From assembly GCF_002113125.1 (NCBI RefSeq), contig NZ_NEJP01000023.1:1-64000 (forward strand): a stretch of DNA of 64,000 bases. The letters run 5' to 3'. The DNA is from Pseudomonas sp. B20(2017) (GTDB taxonomy: Bacteria > Pseudomonadota > Gammaproteobacteria > Pseudomonadales > Pseudomonadaceae). Numbering within the stretch: the stretch's first letter is position 1; the number at the start of each line of letters is the position of its first letter. The position numbers were made by a program, and so were the translations under genes. The notes beneath the pieces were generated by a model that saw nothing but the letters and a program-made list of their open reading frames with translations, searched no databases and was not told where the DNA came from. Below are positions 24,445 to 33,407 of this stretch, one piece after another.

Positions 24445-25593
24445 CTAAAGCCCCATCTGCTTGCTGATGATCTCGTTCATCACTTCCCGCGTACCGCCGC
24501 CAATCGACAAGATGCGGTTATCCCGATAAAGCCGCTCCACCAGGCTTTCGCGCATATAACCCAGCCCGCCAAGAATCTGCACCGCCTCATTGGTAATGCG
24601 GTCCGAAGTGTCCGTGGCGAAGTTCTTGGCCATCGAAATCTCTTTGATCACGCTCTGCCCCGCCGCCATCTTCGCCGCCTGCCGGTAGGTGAACTCCCGC
24701 GAGACTTCCAGCGTCGTGGCCATTTCCGCGAGGCGATGCTTGATCACCTGGAACTTGCCGATGGGCTTGCCGAACGCTTGCCGCTCCTTCGCCCACTTCA
24801 GGCTTTCTTCCAGCGCCAGTTGCGCGGTCATGTTGGCCATCAGCGCCAACGCCAGACGCTCGCTCTGGAAGTTGCCCATGATGCAGGCGAATCCCATGTT
24901 TTCAGCGCCGATCAAATTTCCCACAGGCACACGGCAATCGTCGAAGAACAATTCAGCCGTGTCCGACGCCCACCAGCCCATTTTCTTCAGCTGCCGGCCG
25001 ACGGTGAAACCCGGCGTGCCTTTCTCGATCAACAACAGGCTGATGCCGCCAAAACCGGGCGCGCCGGTGCGCACCGCGACGGTATAGTAGTCGGCGCGCA
25101 CGCCACTGGTGATAAAGGTTTTGCTGCCGCTGACCCGGTAATGATCGCCATCGCGTACGGCGCGGGTCTGCAGGTTGGCGACGTCGGAACCACCGCCCGG
25201 CTCGGTGACAGCCAGCGCGCTGATTTTCTCGCCGCTGAGCACTTGGGGGACGACACGATCACGGACTTCGGGCCGGGCCCATTTGACGATCGGCGGCAGA
25301 CCGATGTCGAGCGAACCGAGCCCGGCCACCAACCCGCCGGAGCCGCAACGCATCAGTTCTTCACTGGCGGCGATCTTGGCGAACAGGTCACCTTCGTGGC
25401 TGCCACCCAGCGCTTCGGGATAACCGATGCCGAGGATGCCGGCCGCACCGGCCTTGAGGTACAGCTCACGGGGAAAGCTTTCGGCTTCTTCCCACGCATC
25501 GATGTCCGGCAGGATCTCGCGTTCGACGAAACGTCTGACGCTGTCGCGGACCATTTGGTGGCTGGGGTCGAAGTATTCCTGGAAGGCGGGCAT
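24445..25593 (-). CDS. Acyl-CoA dehydrogenase
   Basis: A 382-residue FAD enzyme for the alpha,beta-oxidation of acyl-CoA. Family signatures are ALAVTEPGGGSDVANLQTRA (FAD/substrate region), GYMRESLVERLYRDNRILSI and GGTREVMNEIISKQMGL at the C-terminus. The likely catalytic base is a glutamate in the C-terminal region near GGTREV. Length is normal for short/medium-chain members. Substrate cannot be told from sequence. It lies downstream of recR on the same strand. Confidence 0.92.
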   Translation of the reverse strand: MPAFQEYFDPSHQMVRDSVRRFVEREILPDIDAWEEAESFPRELYLKAGAAGILGIGYPEALGGSHEGDLFAKIAASEELMRCGSGGLVAGLGSLDIGLPPIVKWARPEVRDRVVPQVLSGEKISALAVTEPGGGSDVANLQTRAVRDGDHYRVSGSKTFITSGVRADYYTVAVRTGAPGFGGISLLLIEKGTPGFTVGRQLKKMGWWASDTAELFFDDCRVPVGNLIGAENMGFACIMGNFQSERLALALMANMTAQLALEESLKWAKERQAFGKPIGKFQVIKHRLAEMATTLEVSREFTYRQAAKMAAGQSVIKEISMAKNFATDTSDRITNEAVQILGGLGYMRESLVERLYRDNRILSIGGGTREVMNEIISKQMGL

Positions 25594-25683
25594 CGGCGAA
25601 CTCCATGGAAGGGTTCGCCGAACTTAACCGAGCGCTTGCTTGGTTTTCAACAGGATTGTGAGATTCAGCAAGACCGAGGCGCA

Positions 25684-25783
25684 CCCTTCGCGAGCAAGCT
25701 CGCTCCAACAAGATTCTGGCGGCGCTCACATATTTGATGAGCAACACCATTCACTGTGGGAGCGAGCTTGCTCGCGAAGGCGT
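25684..25783. repeat. REP pair
   Basis: Inverted REP cores near 25688-25706 (CGCGAGCAAGCTCGCTCCAA) and 25754-25776, with a longer spacer than usual (about 45 bp). Confidence 0.85.
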
Positions 25784-25800
25784 CAGGTCAGACACCGGAA

Positions 25801-26403
25801 TCAGAGCGATATAGGTTTACGCCCGGCAAACGAGTGAGCCAGCGTGCCGCCGTCCACCAGTTCCAGCTCACCACCCAGCGGTACGCCGTGAGCAATGCGC
25901 GAGGCGATCAGACCCTTGTTGTTGAGCAATTGCGCAATGTAGTGCGCAGTCGCTTCACCTTCCACGGTCGGGTTGGTGGCGAGAATGACTTCGGTGAAGG
26001 TGCCCGCCTCTTCGATCCGCGCCATCAATTGCGGAATGCCGATGGCCTCCGGGCCCAGGCCGTCCAGCGGCGACAGGTGCCCCTTGAGCACGAAGTAGCG
26101 CCCGCGGAACCCGGTCTGCTCGACCGCGTAGACATCCATCGGCCCTTCCACCACGCACAGCAGCGTGTCGTCGCGGCGGGTGTCGGCGCATTGTGGGCAC
26201 AGATCGTCTTCGGTCAACGTGCGGCACTGGCGGCAGTGTCCGACCCCTTCCATGGCCTGGCTCAAGGCCTGGGCCAGGCGCGTACCGCCGCTGCGGTCAC
26301 GTTCGAGCAACTGCAACGCCATGCGCTGGGCAGTTTTCTGACCCACGCCCGGCAAGGTTCGCAGGGCGTCGATCAGTTGGCGAATCAAAGGGCTGAAGCT
26401 CAT
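25801..26403 (-). CDS. recR: Recombination protein RecR
   Basis: A 200-residue protein acting with RecF and RecO to load RecA at gaps. An N-terminal helix-hairpin-helix (LRTLPGVGQKTAQRMALQLL) is followed by a zinc finger, CRQCRTLTEDDLCPQC, and a Toprim domain (LCVVEGPMDVYAVEQTG). ATG 26403 gives the usual MSFSPLIRQLIDAL start. The common dnaX-ybaB-recR order is broken here by the oxidoreductase gene between ybaB and recR. Confidence 0.95.
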   Translation of the reverse strand: MSFSPLIRQLIDALRTLPGVGQKTAQRMALQLLERDRSGGTRLAQALSQAMEGVGHCRQCRTLTEDDLCPQCADTRRDDTLLCVVEGPMDVYAVEQTGFRGRYFVLKGHLSPLDGLGPEAIGIPQLMARIEEAGTFTEVILATNPTVEGEATAHYIAQLLNNKGLIASRIAHGVPLGGELELVDGGTLAHSFAGRKPISL

Positions 26404-26469
26404 GGGGAAAAAGTCCGACAAAACAACGAGACGCGGTTTATACCCGCGCCTCCGGCCAGCGTCAAATCC

Positions 26470-27504
26470 TCAGTCCTGGGCGACCTTCACCACCAGTTTG
26501 CCGAAGTTGCGCCCCTCCAGCAGCCCGATAAACGCTTGCGGCGCCTGCTCCAGGCCATCCACCACGTCTTCGCGGAATTTCACCTTGCCATCGCGCACCC
26601 ACGGCACCATGGCGCTGATGAACTCCGGCTGACGGTCACCGTAGTCGTCGAACACGATGAAGCCCTGAATCCGCACACGCTTGGTCAGCAAGGTGCGTTG
26701 CAAGGCGGGTAAACGATCCGGGCCTTTCGGCGCTTCCGAAGCGTTGTAGCCGGCGATCAGGCCGCACAGCGGGATCCGCGCCTTGGGATTGAGCAGCGGG
26801 ACGACCGCATCGAAGACATGGCCGCCGACGTTTTCATAATAGATGTCGATGCCATTGGGGCAGGCCTTGGCCAGTTGTTCGGCGAAGTCTGGCGCCTTGT
26901 GATCGATGCAGGCGTCAAAGCCCAGTTCCTCGACCACGTATTTGCATTTGTCCGCACCACCGGCCACGCCGACGGCGCGCAAACCTTTAATCTTGGCGAC
27001 CTGGCCGACCACCGAGCCCACCGCGCCGGAAGCGGCGGCGACTACAAGGGTCTCCCCTTCTTTTGGCTGGCCGATGTCCATCAGGCCCATATACGCGGTC
27101 ATGCCGGGCATGCCCAGCACGCCGAGGGCCATCGACGGGCTCGGCAGGCCGGACGGGATCGGGATGATGTTGCGGCCGTCGCTGATGCTGTGGCTTTGCC
27201 AGCCGGTGGCACCGACGACCAGATCGCCGGGGTGGAATTTCGGATGACGCGACTGTTCGACCCGGCTGACAGCGCCGCCGGTCATCACCTCGCCGATTTG
27301 TACCGGCGCCGCGTAGGACGGTGCATCACTCATGCGTCCGCGCATGTAGGGGTCGAGCGACAGGTACAGGGTCTTGAGCAACACCTGGCCGTCTTCAAGG
27401 TCCGGCAGCGCCTCTCGCTCCAGACGGAAGTTCTCGGGTGTCGGCGCGCCTACCGGCCGCGAGGCCAGCACAAAGCGTTGGTTGAGGGTCAGAGGGTCGG
27501 ACAT
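26470..27504 (-). CDS. NADP-dependent oxidoreductase, CurA/PTGR-like (MDR superfamily)
   Basis: A 344-residue medium-chain dehydrogenase/reductase without zinc ligands, of the leukotriene B4 dehydrogenase/curcumin reductase group. These reduce the double bond of enones with NADPH. Motifs are LYLSLDPYMRGRM near the N-terminus and VVAAASGAVGSVVGQVAKIKG (dinucleotide fold), then DIYYENVGGHVFDAVVPLL. AAAGGAGA precedes ATG 27504. It sits between ybaB and recR on the same strand and is probably an insertion into the ancestral order. Confidence 0.9.
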   Translation of the reverse strand: MSDPLTLNQRFVLASRPVGAPTPENFRLEREALPDLEDGQVLLKTLYLSLDPYMRGRMSDAPSYAAPVQIGEVMTGGAVSRVEQSRHPKFHPGDLVVGATGWQSHSISDGRNIIPIPSGLPSPSMALGVLGMPGMTAYMGLMDIGQPKEGETLVVAAASGAVGSVVGQVAKIKGLRAVGVAGGADKCKYVVEELGFDACIDHKAPDFAEQLAKACPNGIDIYYENVGGHVFDAVVPLLNPKARIPLCGLIAGYNASEAPKGPDRLPALQRTLLTKRVRIQGFIVFDDYGDRQPEFISAMVPWVRDGKVKFREDVVDGLEQAPQAFIGLLEGRNFGKLVVKVAQD

Positions 27505-27601
27505 GTCAGCGTCTCCTTTGAATGATGAATTCGAGGGTATAGGAAGCAGACCCTTGGGGCGGTGGGGTGTTCGATGTTTATTACGGCAAATCGTGTTGAC
27601 G

Positions 27602-27672
27602 CTTTCGCGAGCAAGCCCGCTCCCACATTTGAAATGCAATCCCATGTGGGAGCGGGCTTGCTCGCGAAGGCG
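27602..27672. repeat. REPIN
   Basis: Inverted REP pair of the GGGCTTGC subtype (GCGAGCAAGCCCGCTCCCAC near 27607; GTGGGAGCGGGCTTGCTCGC near 27646). Confidence 0.9.
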
Positions 27673-27705
27673 TCATTACAGCCAACACATCTCTACCGGC
27701 CGGAA

Positions 27706-27739
27706 ACAAAAATGCCAGGCGCGATGCCTGGCATTTTTT
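27706..27739 (-). terminator. Intrinsic terminator of dnaX-ybaB
   Basis: AAAAATGCCAGGC pairs with GCCTGGCATTTTT around a short loop. Read on the minus strand, the hairpin and T-run come 28 bp after the ybaB stop. It could also work on the plus strand. Confidence 0.9.
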
Positions 27740-27766
27740 GTAGCTCATCCAACCCGCAAAGGCGAA

Positions 27767-28105
27767 TCAGAACGGCAGTTTCATACCGGCCGGCAGGTTC
27801 ATGCCAGCGGTCATGCTGCCCATCTTGGCCTGGCTGTTGGCTTCGATCTGACGCACGGCGGCGTTGACGGCTGCAGCCACCAGATCCTCGACCACTTCGC
27901 GGTCATCTTCGTCCAGGCCCGGCAGTACGCTCGGGTCGATGCTGACCTTTTTCACGTCATGACGGCCGGTCATTACCACGGTGACCAGATCGCCGCCAGC
28001 CTTGCCGGTGACTTCGGCGTTGGCCAGTTCTTCCTGCATCTTGGCCATTTTTTCTTGCATCTGCTGCGCCTGCTTCATCAGGCCGGCCATGCCACCTTTC
28101 ATCAT
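27767..28105 (-). CDS. ybaB: Nucleoid-associated protein YbaB/EbfC
   Basis: A 112-residue DNA-binding protein with the YbaB pattern: methionine/glutamine-rich helix (MKGGMAGLMKQAQQMQEKMA), then a beta-core GDLVTVVMTGRHDVKKVSID and a C-terminal helix. Dimers bind DNA as tweezers. It is co-transcribed with dnaX (67-bp gap) and followed by a terminator. Two ATG codons are adjacent at the start. Confidence 0.94.
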   Translation of the reverse strand: MMKGGMAGLMKQAQQMQEKMAKMQEELANAEVTGKAGGDLVTVVMTGRHDVKKVSIDPSVLPGLDEDDREVVEDLVAAAVNAAVRQIEANSQAKMGSMTAGMNLPAGMKLPF

Positions 28106-28172
28106 GGGAATCACCTCAAAAGTACTTGGATCAAAACAGCGCCCGGCCATACAGGCCGGACGCCCTCAGTTA

Positions 28173-30257
28173 TTAGCCCTGACTGACCAGGGCGTCGACA
28201 GGTTCAATAGTATCGTGTCGCACGACCGCACCGAACTGCTGCACCATCTGCTGGATGAACGGATCGCCGTGGATCGATTCCTCCGCCTCGCGCTGACGGT
28301 TGGCACGGCGACGGGACGCAGCCTGGGCCGGGGTTTCCTGCTCGGGCTTGATCAGCTCGATGGTCAGGGTCAGCGTGCGTCCGTGGAACTGGTTCAGCGC
28401 ATCGTTCAGGCGACGCTGCTGGGTGGCGTTGAACAAGGCGCTGTGGGCCGGGTCCAGGTGCATCAGCCAGTTGTCGCCATCGACCGCGATCAGCGTGCAG
28501 TTGGCGGCGATGCTGCCGGTCATGCCGGAGATCGGCAGTTGCGGGAACAGCTCCAGCCATTGCAGGGCCAGACCTGTGGCCGGCACGGCGGCGGGTTCCG
28601 GCTCGGGTTCGGGTGCCGGTTCTGCGGCGTGTTCGCTGGCCAGATCGTCGAGGTAACTGTAGGCCGAATCCATGTCCGGCTCGATATAGTCCTCGTCGAG
28701 CGGTGGCTCGTCGTCCATGTCCATGCCCGGTGTAGCGGCATCGACGTCGGCGACCGACGGCTCGGGGATCGGCGCGGCGGCCCACTCCGGGGCGTCCGGC
28801 ACGACGCTGTCCGGCGTCGGCAGCGGCATTGGCGGCAGGTCCGGCTGTTCGGCGGTGGTTTCCAGCACCGGCTCGACCGCTGGCTGCTGCACAGGCGCCG
28901 GTTCTACCGGATCATTCCATGGCAGGTCGACGACTTCTTCGACGGCGACCGGCTCGGGCTCATGCTCAGGAACGGGTTCAGGCGCAATCACCGGGGCAAC
29001 CGGTGCAGGCTCGGGAGCCGGCGCAGGTGCAACCACCGGCGCTGACGCCGGCGCAACAGCCGCAGCAACTACCGGCGCAGGTTTCGGCGCGGCAGCCACT
29101 GAGTTTGCGGAATCAACTGTGGCCTGGCTGATCCCCACTGGCTTTAGCGGTTGCCTCGGGGCGTCCGCCGTGTCTGCCGGCCGGAAGGCCAGCATCCGCA
29201 GCAGGACCATTTCGAAACCGCCTCGCGGGTCCGGCGCCAGCGGCAAGTCGCGGCGACCGATCAGGCCCATCTGGTAATAGAACTGCACGTCTTCGGCCGG
29301 CAATGCCTGGGCCAGGGCCAGCACCCGGTCACGGTCGCCGTGGCCGTTGTCGACACCTTCCGGCAAGGCCTGGGCGATGGCGACGCGGTGCAGCACGTTA
29401 AGAATTTCCGAGAGCACGCCGTTCCAGTCCGGCCCCTGTTCGGCCAGATGACGCACGGCTTCGAGCAACGCCTTGGCGTCGCCTTCGATCAGCGCGTGCA
29501 GCACGTCGTAAACCTGCCCGTGATCCAGCGTACCGAGCATCGCCCGCACATCGGCGGCCAACACCTTGCCTTCACCGAAGGCGATGGCCTGATCGGTCAG
29601 GCTCATGGCGTCACGCATCGAACCGTCGGCCGCGCGGCCGAGCAGCCACAGGGCGTCGTCTTCGAACGGGACGTTTTCGGCGCCCAGAACGTGGGTCAGA
29701 TGCTCGACCACACGCTCAGGGGTCATGTTCTTCAGAGAGAACTGCAGGCATCGCGACAAAATCGTTGCCGGAAGTTTCTGCGGGTCGGTGGTCGCCAGGA
29801 TGAACTTGACGTAGGGCGGCGGCTCTTCGAGGGTTTTCAGCAGCGCATTGAAGGAATGGCTGGAGAGCATGTGCACTTCGTCGATCAAGTAGACCTTGAA
29901 GCGCCCGCGGCTCGGGGCGTACTGCACGTTGTCGAGCAGCTCGCGGGTGTCCTCGACCTTGGTCCGGCTCGCGGCGTCGATCTCGATCAGGTCGACGAAA
30001 CGGCCTTCATCGATCTCGCGGCACACCGAACACTCGCCACACGGGCTTGAAGTGATACCTGTTTCACAGTTCAGGCATTTGGCGATGATCCGCGCAATCG
30101 TGGTTTTGCCGACGCCCCGAGTACCCGTGAAGAGGTAGGCGTGGTGCAGGCGCTGGCTGTCCAAGGCATTGATCAGAGCCTTGAGCACATGGGTCTGGCC
30201 GACCATTTCGCGGAACGAGCGCGGACGCCATTTACGTGCAAGAACCTGATAACTCAT
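28173..30257 (-). CDS. dnaX: DNA polymerase III subunits gamma and tau
   Basis: A 694-residue clamp-loader ATPase. Walker A is GTRGVGKTT. A zinc module (CLNCETGITSSPCGECSVC), Walker B (YLIDEVHML) and the sensor SRC box (ILSRCLQF) follow. After residue 370 comes a long Ala/Pro/Glu-rich linker (codons opposite about 28.6-29.1 kb) and the C-terminal tau domain that contacts the polymerase alpha subunit and DnaB. I saw no A-AAA-AAG slippery heptamer, so production of gamma by the E. coli-type frameshift is not supported. Start 30257 (MSYQVLARKWRP) is the standard N-terminus. Confidence 0.95.
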   Translation of the reverse strand: MSYQVLARKWRPRSFREMVGQTHVLKALINALDSQRLHHAYLFTGTRGVGKTTIARIIAKCLNCETGITSSPCGECSVCREIDEGRFVDLIEIDAASRTKVEDTRELLDNVQYAPSRGRFKVYLIDEVHMLSSHSFNALLKTLEEPPPYVKFILATTDPQKLPATILSRCLQFSLKNMTPERVVEHLTHVLGAENVPFEDDALWLLGRAADGSMRDAMSLTDQAIAFGEGKVLAADVRAMLGTLDHGQVYDVLHALIEGDAKALLEAVRHLAEQGPDWNGVLSEILNVLHRVAIAQALPEGVDNGHGDRDRVLALAQALPAEDVQFYYQMGLIGRRDLPLAPDPRGGFEMVLLRMLAFRPADTADAPRQPLKPVGISQATVDSANSVAAAPKPAPVVAAAVAPASAPVVAPAPAPEPAPVAPVIAPEPVPEHEPEPVAVEEVVDLPWNDPVEPAPVQQPAVEPVLETTAEQPDLPPMPLPTPDSVVPDAPEWAAAPIPEPSVADVDAATPGMDMDDEPPLDEDYIEPDMDSAYSYLDDLASEHAAEPAPEPEPEPAAVPATGLALQWLELFPQLPISGMTGSIAANCTLIAVDGDNWLMHLDPAHSALFNATQQRRLNDALNQFHGRTLTLTIELIKPEQETPAQAASRRRANRQREAEESIHGDPFIQQMVQQFGAVVRHDTIEPVDALVSQG

Positions 30258-30402
30258 CGAAAACCGTCGCGGCAAAGGAAGCAGAAGCGGCTAATGCTAG
30301 CGGAGCAAGGGCAAAATTGCATCCGGTGTGCTCGTCTATTCTGGCTAAGCTGCATGAGCGAGGGCTTTTGTCGGTTCGGGATCGGGAATTACCGGAGCGT
30401 TT

Positions 30403-31164
30403 ATGCGGTGGGCCGTGGGGGCATTACTGGGATTGAGCCTGAGCGCGATGGCGGCGCAACCGCCGCTGCGCTTCGTCGTTGCCGACAGCTGGGCGATGCC
30501 GATGGTGCAGATCGAACGCGGCCGCCCGACCCAGGGCATCCTCTACGACATGATGCTCAGCCTGGCGACCCAGGTCGGCGTGCCGGCACAATTTCACGTC
30601 CTGCCCCGCGCCCGGGTGCAGAACGCCATGGAACACGGCGAAGTCGACGTGCGCTGCTATGCCGCACAATCCTGGCTGCCGAACCTGTCCGGGGATTACA
30701 TCTGGAGCATCCCGCTGTTCTTCCAGCGCGACCTGCTGATCAGCCGTCAGGACCAACCGCCCAACGCCGACCCGGCCCTCCTGCCCCGCCAGTCGATCGG
30801 CACCGTGCTTGGCTACAGCTACCCCACACTGCAACCGATATTTGACGCCGATCGAGTATGGCGCGAAGACGCGCGCAATCAGGAGCAGGTACTAGACAAA
30901 CTGCTGGCCGGCCGCTACCGCTACGCCGTGAGCAATCAATGGACACTGGACTGGTTCAATCAGCGGCTGTCGCCGGCAGAGCAACTACAAGGGGTGGCAG
31001 TGTTACAGGAACAGAAGGTCGGCTGCTACGTGCGCAATGATCCTAATGTGCCGGTGCAGCGGATATTGAGGACGTTGCTGCGGATGAAAATGTCGGGGGA
31101 GATTGATGACATTATCCGGTTGTATACCGGCAACTCAGAGCCTTCCCCCGAATTGAAGCCATGA
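30403..31164 (+). CDS. Periplasmic substrate-binding protein (PBP type 2, ABC-type amino acid-like)
   Basis: A 253-residue secreted protein. Signal peptide MRWAVGALLGLSLSAMAA is followed by a type 2 periplasmic binding fold (PPLRFVVADSWAMPMVQIER, GILYDMMLSLATQVG, EVDVRCYAAQSWLPNLSGDY). No permease or ATPase gene is adjacent, so it is an orphan that may act as a sensor or share a transporter. GGAG lies 7 bp before ATG 30403. It is divergent from dnaX. The ligand is unknown. Confidence 0.82.
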   Translation: MRWAVGALLGLSLSAMAAQPPLRFVVADSWAMPMVQIERGRPTQGILYDMMLSLATQVGVPAQFHVLPRARVQNAMEHGEVDVRCYAAQSWLPNLSGDYIWSIPLFFQRDLLISRQDQPPNADPALLPRQSIGTVLGYSYPTLQPIFDADRVWREDARNQEQVLDKLLAGRYRYAVSNQWTLDWFNQRLSPAEQLQGVAVLQEQKVGCYVRNDPNVPVQRILRTLLRMKMSGEIDDIIRLYTGNSEPSPELKP

Positions 31165-31259
31165 AAAAGGGGCTTCATAAGAATGAGCCCCCTTGGCGTT
31201 TCAGCGCACACGCCGACCTCATGGTCGCCATCAACCTCAATGCGGCGATGGACTGCGCG

Positions 31260-31757
31260 TTACTCCTGGGCGAAACGACCTGCAAACCGCCAGTGCTGAG
31301 GAGAGTGGCGCGTCATCACGATGATGTCGCCTTTTTTGACGTTGATCCGGCTTTGCATCGGAATCAGTCGAGGGTCTTTCACGACCGTGTCTTCAGACGC
31401 CACGGTGTACGAAAACCCCGCCCAGCGGTGAACGCCGTTGTACAGCTTGCAATCGAGCGAAGGAAACGGACCGGACTTGCCGACGCACTCGGTCACCTGT
31501 TCGGTATAGAGCGGGGTCGCCTTGTCCTTGCCGTAGTACGCGAGGATGTAGCCTTGGTCCGTGTTTTTCAGCTCCAGCGTGGTGTAACCGGCTGAATCAC
31601 CACCGTCATCAGTAAGCTCGACCTTGCGCGAAAAGTAGTCGCGGGCAGCAGCTGTTTCAGCTTCCTGCGCCTTCAGCTCCTGGGGCGTCAGCGGCGTGGC
31701 GCAGGATGCAAGCATGGCGGATGCCATCAGGCAGAGAATGAGCTTGGGAAATGACAT
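31260..31757 (-). CDS. Putative lipoprotein
   Basis: A 165-residue protein with a type II signal peptide: MSFPKLILCLMASAMLASC, lipobox LASC, mature cysteine at residue 19. The acid residue expected for inner-membrane retention is absent at +2 (alanine), so it probably goes to the outer membrane. The mature part starts with a short Ala/Glu-rich helix (PLTPQELKAQEAETAAARDY) and continues as a beta-rich domain. No recognised family. GGAGGCC stands before ATG 31757; the longer frame to 31820 is not favoured. Confidence 0.75.
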   Translation of the reverse strand: MSFPKLILCLMASAMLASCATPLTPQELKAQEAETAAARDYFSRKVELTDDGGDSAGYTTLELKNTDQGYILAYYGKDKATPLYTEQVTECVGKSGPFPSLDCKLYNGVHRWAGFSYTVASEDTVVKDPRLIPMQSRINVKKGDIIVMTRHSPQHWRFAGRFAQE

Positions 31758-31879
31758 GTGAGGCCTCCTGGCAAACAGAAATAAAGACGCTGGCAATCCT
31801 CCAGACAGCAAAAAACACAACGCCGAACTGGATCGGGGCTGTGTAGAAATTTGAATTTGGATTGTATTGCAGCGTTAAG

Positions 31880-31981
31880 GTGGCAACCCTACCAGCCACA
31901 CCCCGGCACACAATGTTCCCGCTGTGGCTGCTGCCTTCCGGCTCTGACCAGGTTCACGGGTAATCGTTGCGGGGGGACCGA
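31880..31981 (-). ncRNA. ffs: 4.5S RNA of the signal recognition particle
   Basis: The minus strand reads CGGTCCCCCCGCAACGATTA then the universally conserved SRP core TGGTCAGAGCCGGAAGGCAG followed by CAGCCACAGC. Near the 3' end TGTGGCTGGTAGGGTTGCC pairs back to the 5' strand. The GGAAG tetraloop and opposing asymmetric loop that bind Ffh are both present. Length is about 100 nt, as in other Pseudomonas. Ends are estimated from the terminal helix and may be off by a few bases. Confidence 0.93.
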
Positions 31982-32094
31982 TAGGGTCACCATAACGACG
32001 CTTGCCTGTCGGCGAGCCGCGCCATTGTACCTATCTGAGACGAAGTTACAACCGCTGGTTGCAGATAAAAAACATGAAGGGCTTCAAGCACTTG

Positions 32095-33261
32095 CTATTG
32101 CGCCTGAAGCACCTCGTCTGCCCGACCACCCTCCTGCTGGATCACCAGATGAATGAAGTGCAGCTTGGCGATCGCCGCCGGCGGCAGCACAAAGGGATAG
32201 AAATCCGGCTGGCCCATGCTGCGCGACAGTTCGTTGAGCATGCCGGCCAGTTCGATCCACGCGTTGACGAACGACAGGAACGCCGCGCCGCCGGGATGCT
32301 CGGGGTCGTACAGCGTGCTCGACGGGAACGGCTGGTAATCCAGGTCCATCTCCCGGGCGCTCATGCCGAAACCCAGCGCGGTATCCACCGCGTCCATCAT
32401 GTGCAGGTAATGCGCCCAGGTTTCCGCCCAGTCTTCCCATGGATGCATGGTGGCGTAGGCGCTGACGTAATGCTGCGCCCAGTCCGCCGGTGCGCCCTGT
32501 TGATAATGCCGCTCCAGTGCCTCGGCATAACTGGCGCGTTCGTCGCCGAACAGGTTGCGGAATGAACCGAGCCACGGGCCGTTGTCGATCAGGCGATCCC
32601 AGTAGTAATGCCCGACCTCGTGACGAAAGTGCCCGAGCAATGTGCGATAAGGTTCGTGCATCTGCGCCCGGACCTGTTCGCGGTGGGCGTCATCAGCTTC
32701 TGCGATGTCGAGGGTGATCAGGCCGTTGGCGTGGCCGGTCATGGGCGCATTGCCTTGCAGATCGACGCCGATGAAATCGAAGGCCAGGCCGGTGGCTTCG
32801 TCGACAGTTTTCGGGACGACCGGCAGGCCGAGGCTGATCAGTTGCGCCACCAGTCGCCGCTTGGCGATTTCCACTTTGCGCCAGCGCTCGGGGTTTTCCG
32901 GGACGGACAGATCGGGGATGGTGCGATTCAGATCGCAGGCCGCGCACAGGGTGTCGTGATCGTTGGCGGGCAGCAGCCAGTTGCAGGCCGCCGGGGTGTC
33001 GAGATTGGCGCAGCGCCGGAACAGCCCGGCCTCGGGATCGACATCCAGCGTCCAGGTGCCCTCTTGTGGCCCCGGTTGCAGCGAGGTCAGGCGACTGTGT
33101 TCCGGCTGATAACCCAACGCCGCGTTGCAGGCCAGGCACTGACTGTTGCGAAAGAACAGCGACTGGCCGCAACGGCACGGCCAGACCTTGCTGTTGCGCG
33201 AGGATTCGCCCATGAACGGCGCGACGATGCGGGAACTGAGCTGCTCGAAAAAGCGGTACAT
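32095..33261 (-). CDS. Putative zinc-binding metallopeptidase (DUF4344/Mx-type family)
   Basis: A 388-residue cytosolic protein. An N-terminal zinc ribbon has two CxxC pairs (WPCRCGQSLFFRNSQCLAC) plus a second cysteine pair (LCAACDL). A metallopeptidase domain follows with the HEVGHYYWD active-site helix (HExxH) and a downstream ERHYQQGAPADWAQHYVSAYA region. The fold resembles the zinc-binding metallopeptidase family that has an N-terminal zinc ribbon; its substrates are not established. GGGAGA lies 7 bp before ATG 33261. Family naming is by motif recall and less certain than the zinc peptidase assignment. Confidence 0.75.
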   Translation of the reverse strand: MYRFFEQLSSRIVAPFMGESSRNSKVWPCRCGQSLFFRNSQCLACNAALGYQPEHSRLTSLQPGPQEGTWTLDVDPEAGLFRRCANLDTPAACNWLLPANDHDTLCAACDLNRTIPDLSVPENPERWRKVEIAKRRLVAQLISLGLPVVPKTVDEATGLAFDFIGVDLQGNAPMTGHANGLITLDIAEADDAHREQVRAQMHEPYRTLLGHFRHEVGHYYWDRLIDNGPWLGSFRNLFGDERASYAEALERHYQQGAPADWAQHYVSAYATMHPWEDWAETWAHYLHMMDAVDTALGFGMSAREMDLDYQPFPSSTLYDPEHPGGAAFLSFVNAWIELAGMLNELSRSMGQPDFYPFVLPPAAIAKLHFIHLVIQQEGGRADEVLQAQ

Positions 33262-33309
33262 GGCGATCTCTCCCTTGGGCTTGCCAAGACTAGATCATTC
33301 CCGCCCAAA

Positions 33310-33396
33310 GATCGTTCCCAGGCTCTGCGTGGGAATGCATACCGTGATGCTCTGCGTCCGGGGCGGCATTCCCACGCGGAGCGTGGGAACGATCAT
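33310..33396. repeat. MITE-like palindromic repeat, copy 2
   Basis: Outer arms ATCGTTCCCAGGCTCTGCGTG / CGCGGAGCGTGGGAACGAT, inner region GATGCTCTGCGTC. It is a shorter or degenerate copy (about 87 bp), between the metallopeptidase and ligA genes. Confidence 0.75.
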
Positions 33397-33407
33397 CTGT
33401 CGATCGG

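Noticed and set aside
28173..30257. Programmed frameshift in dnaX producing gamma
   Set aside because: I looked for A-AAA-AAG on the coding strand (CTTTTTT on the given strand) and saw none within the gene.
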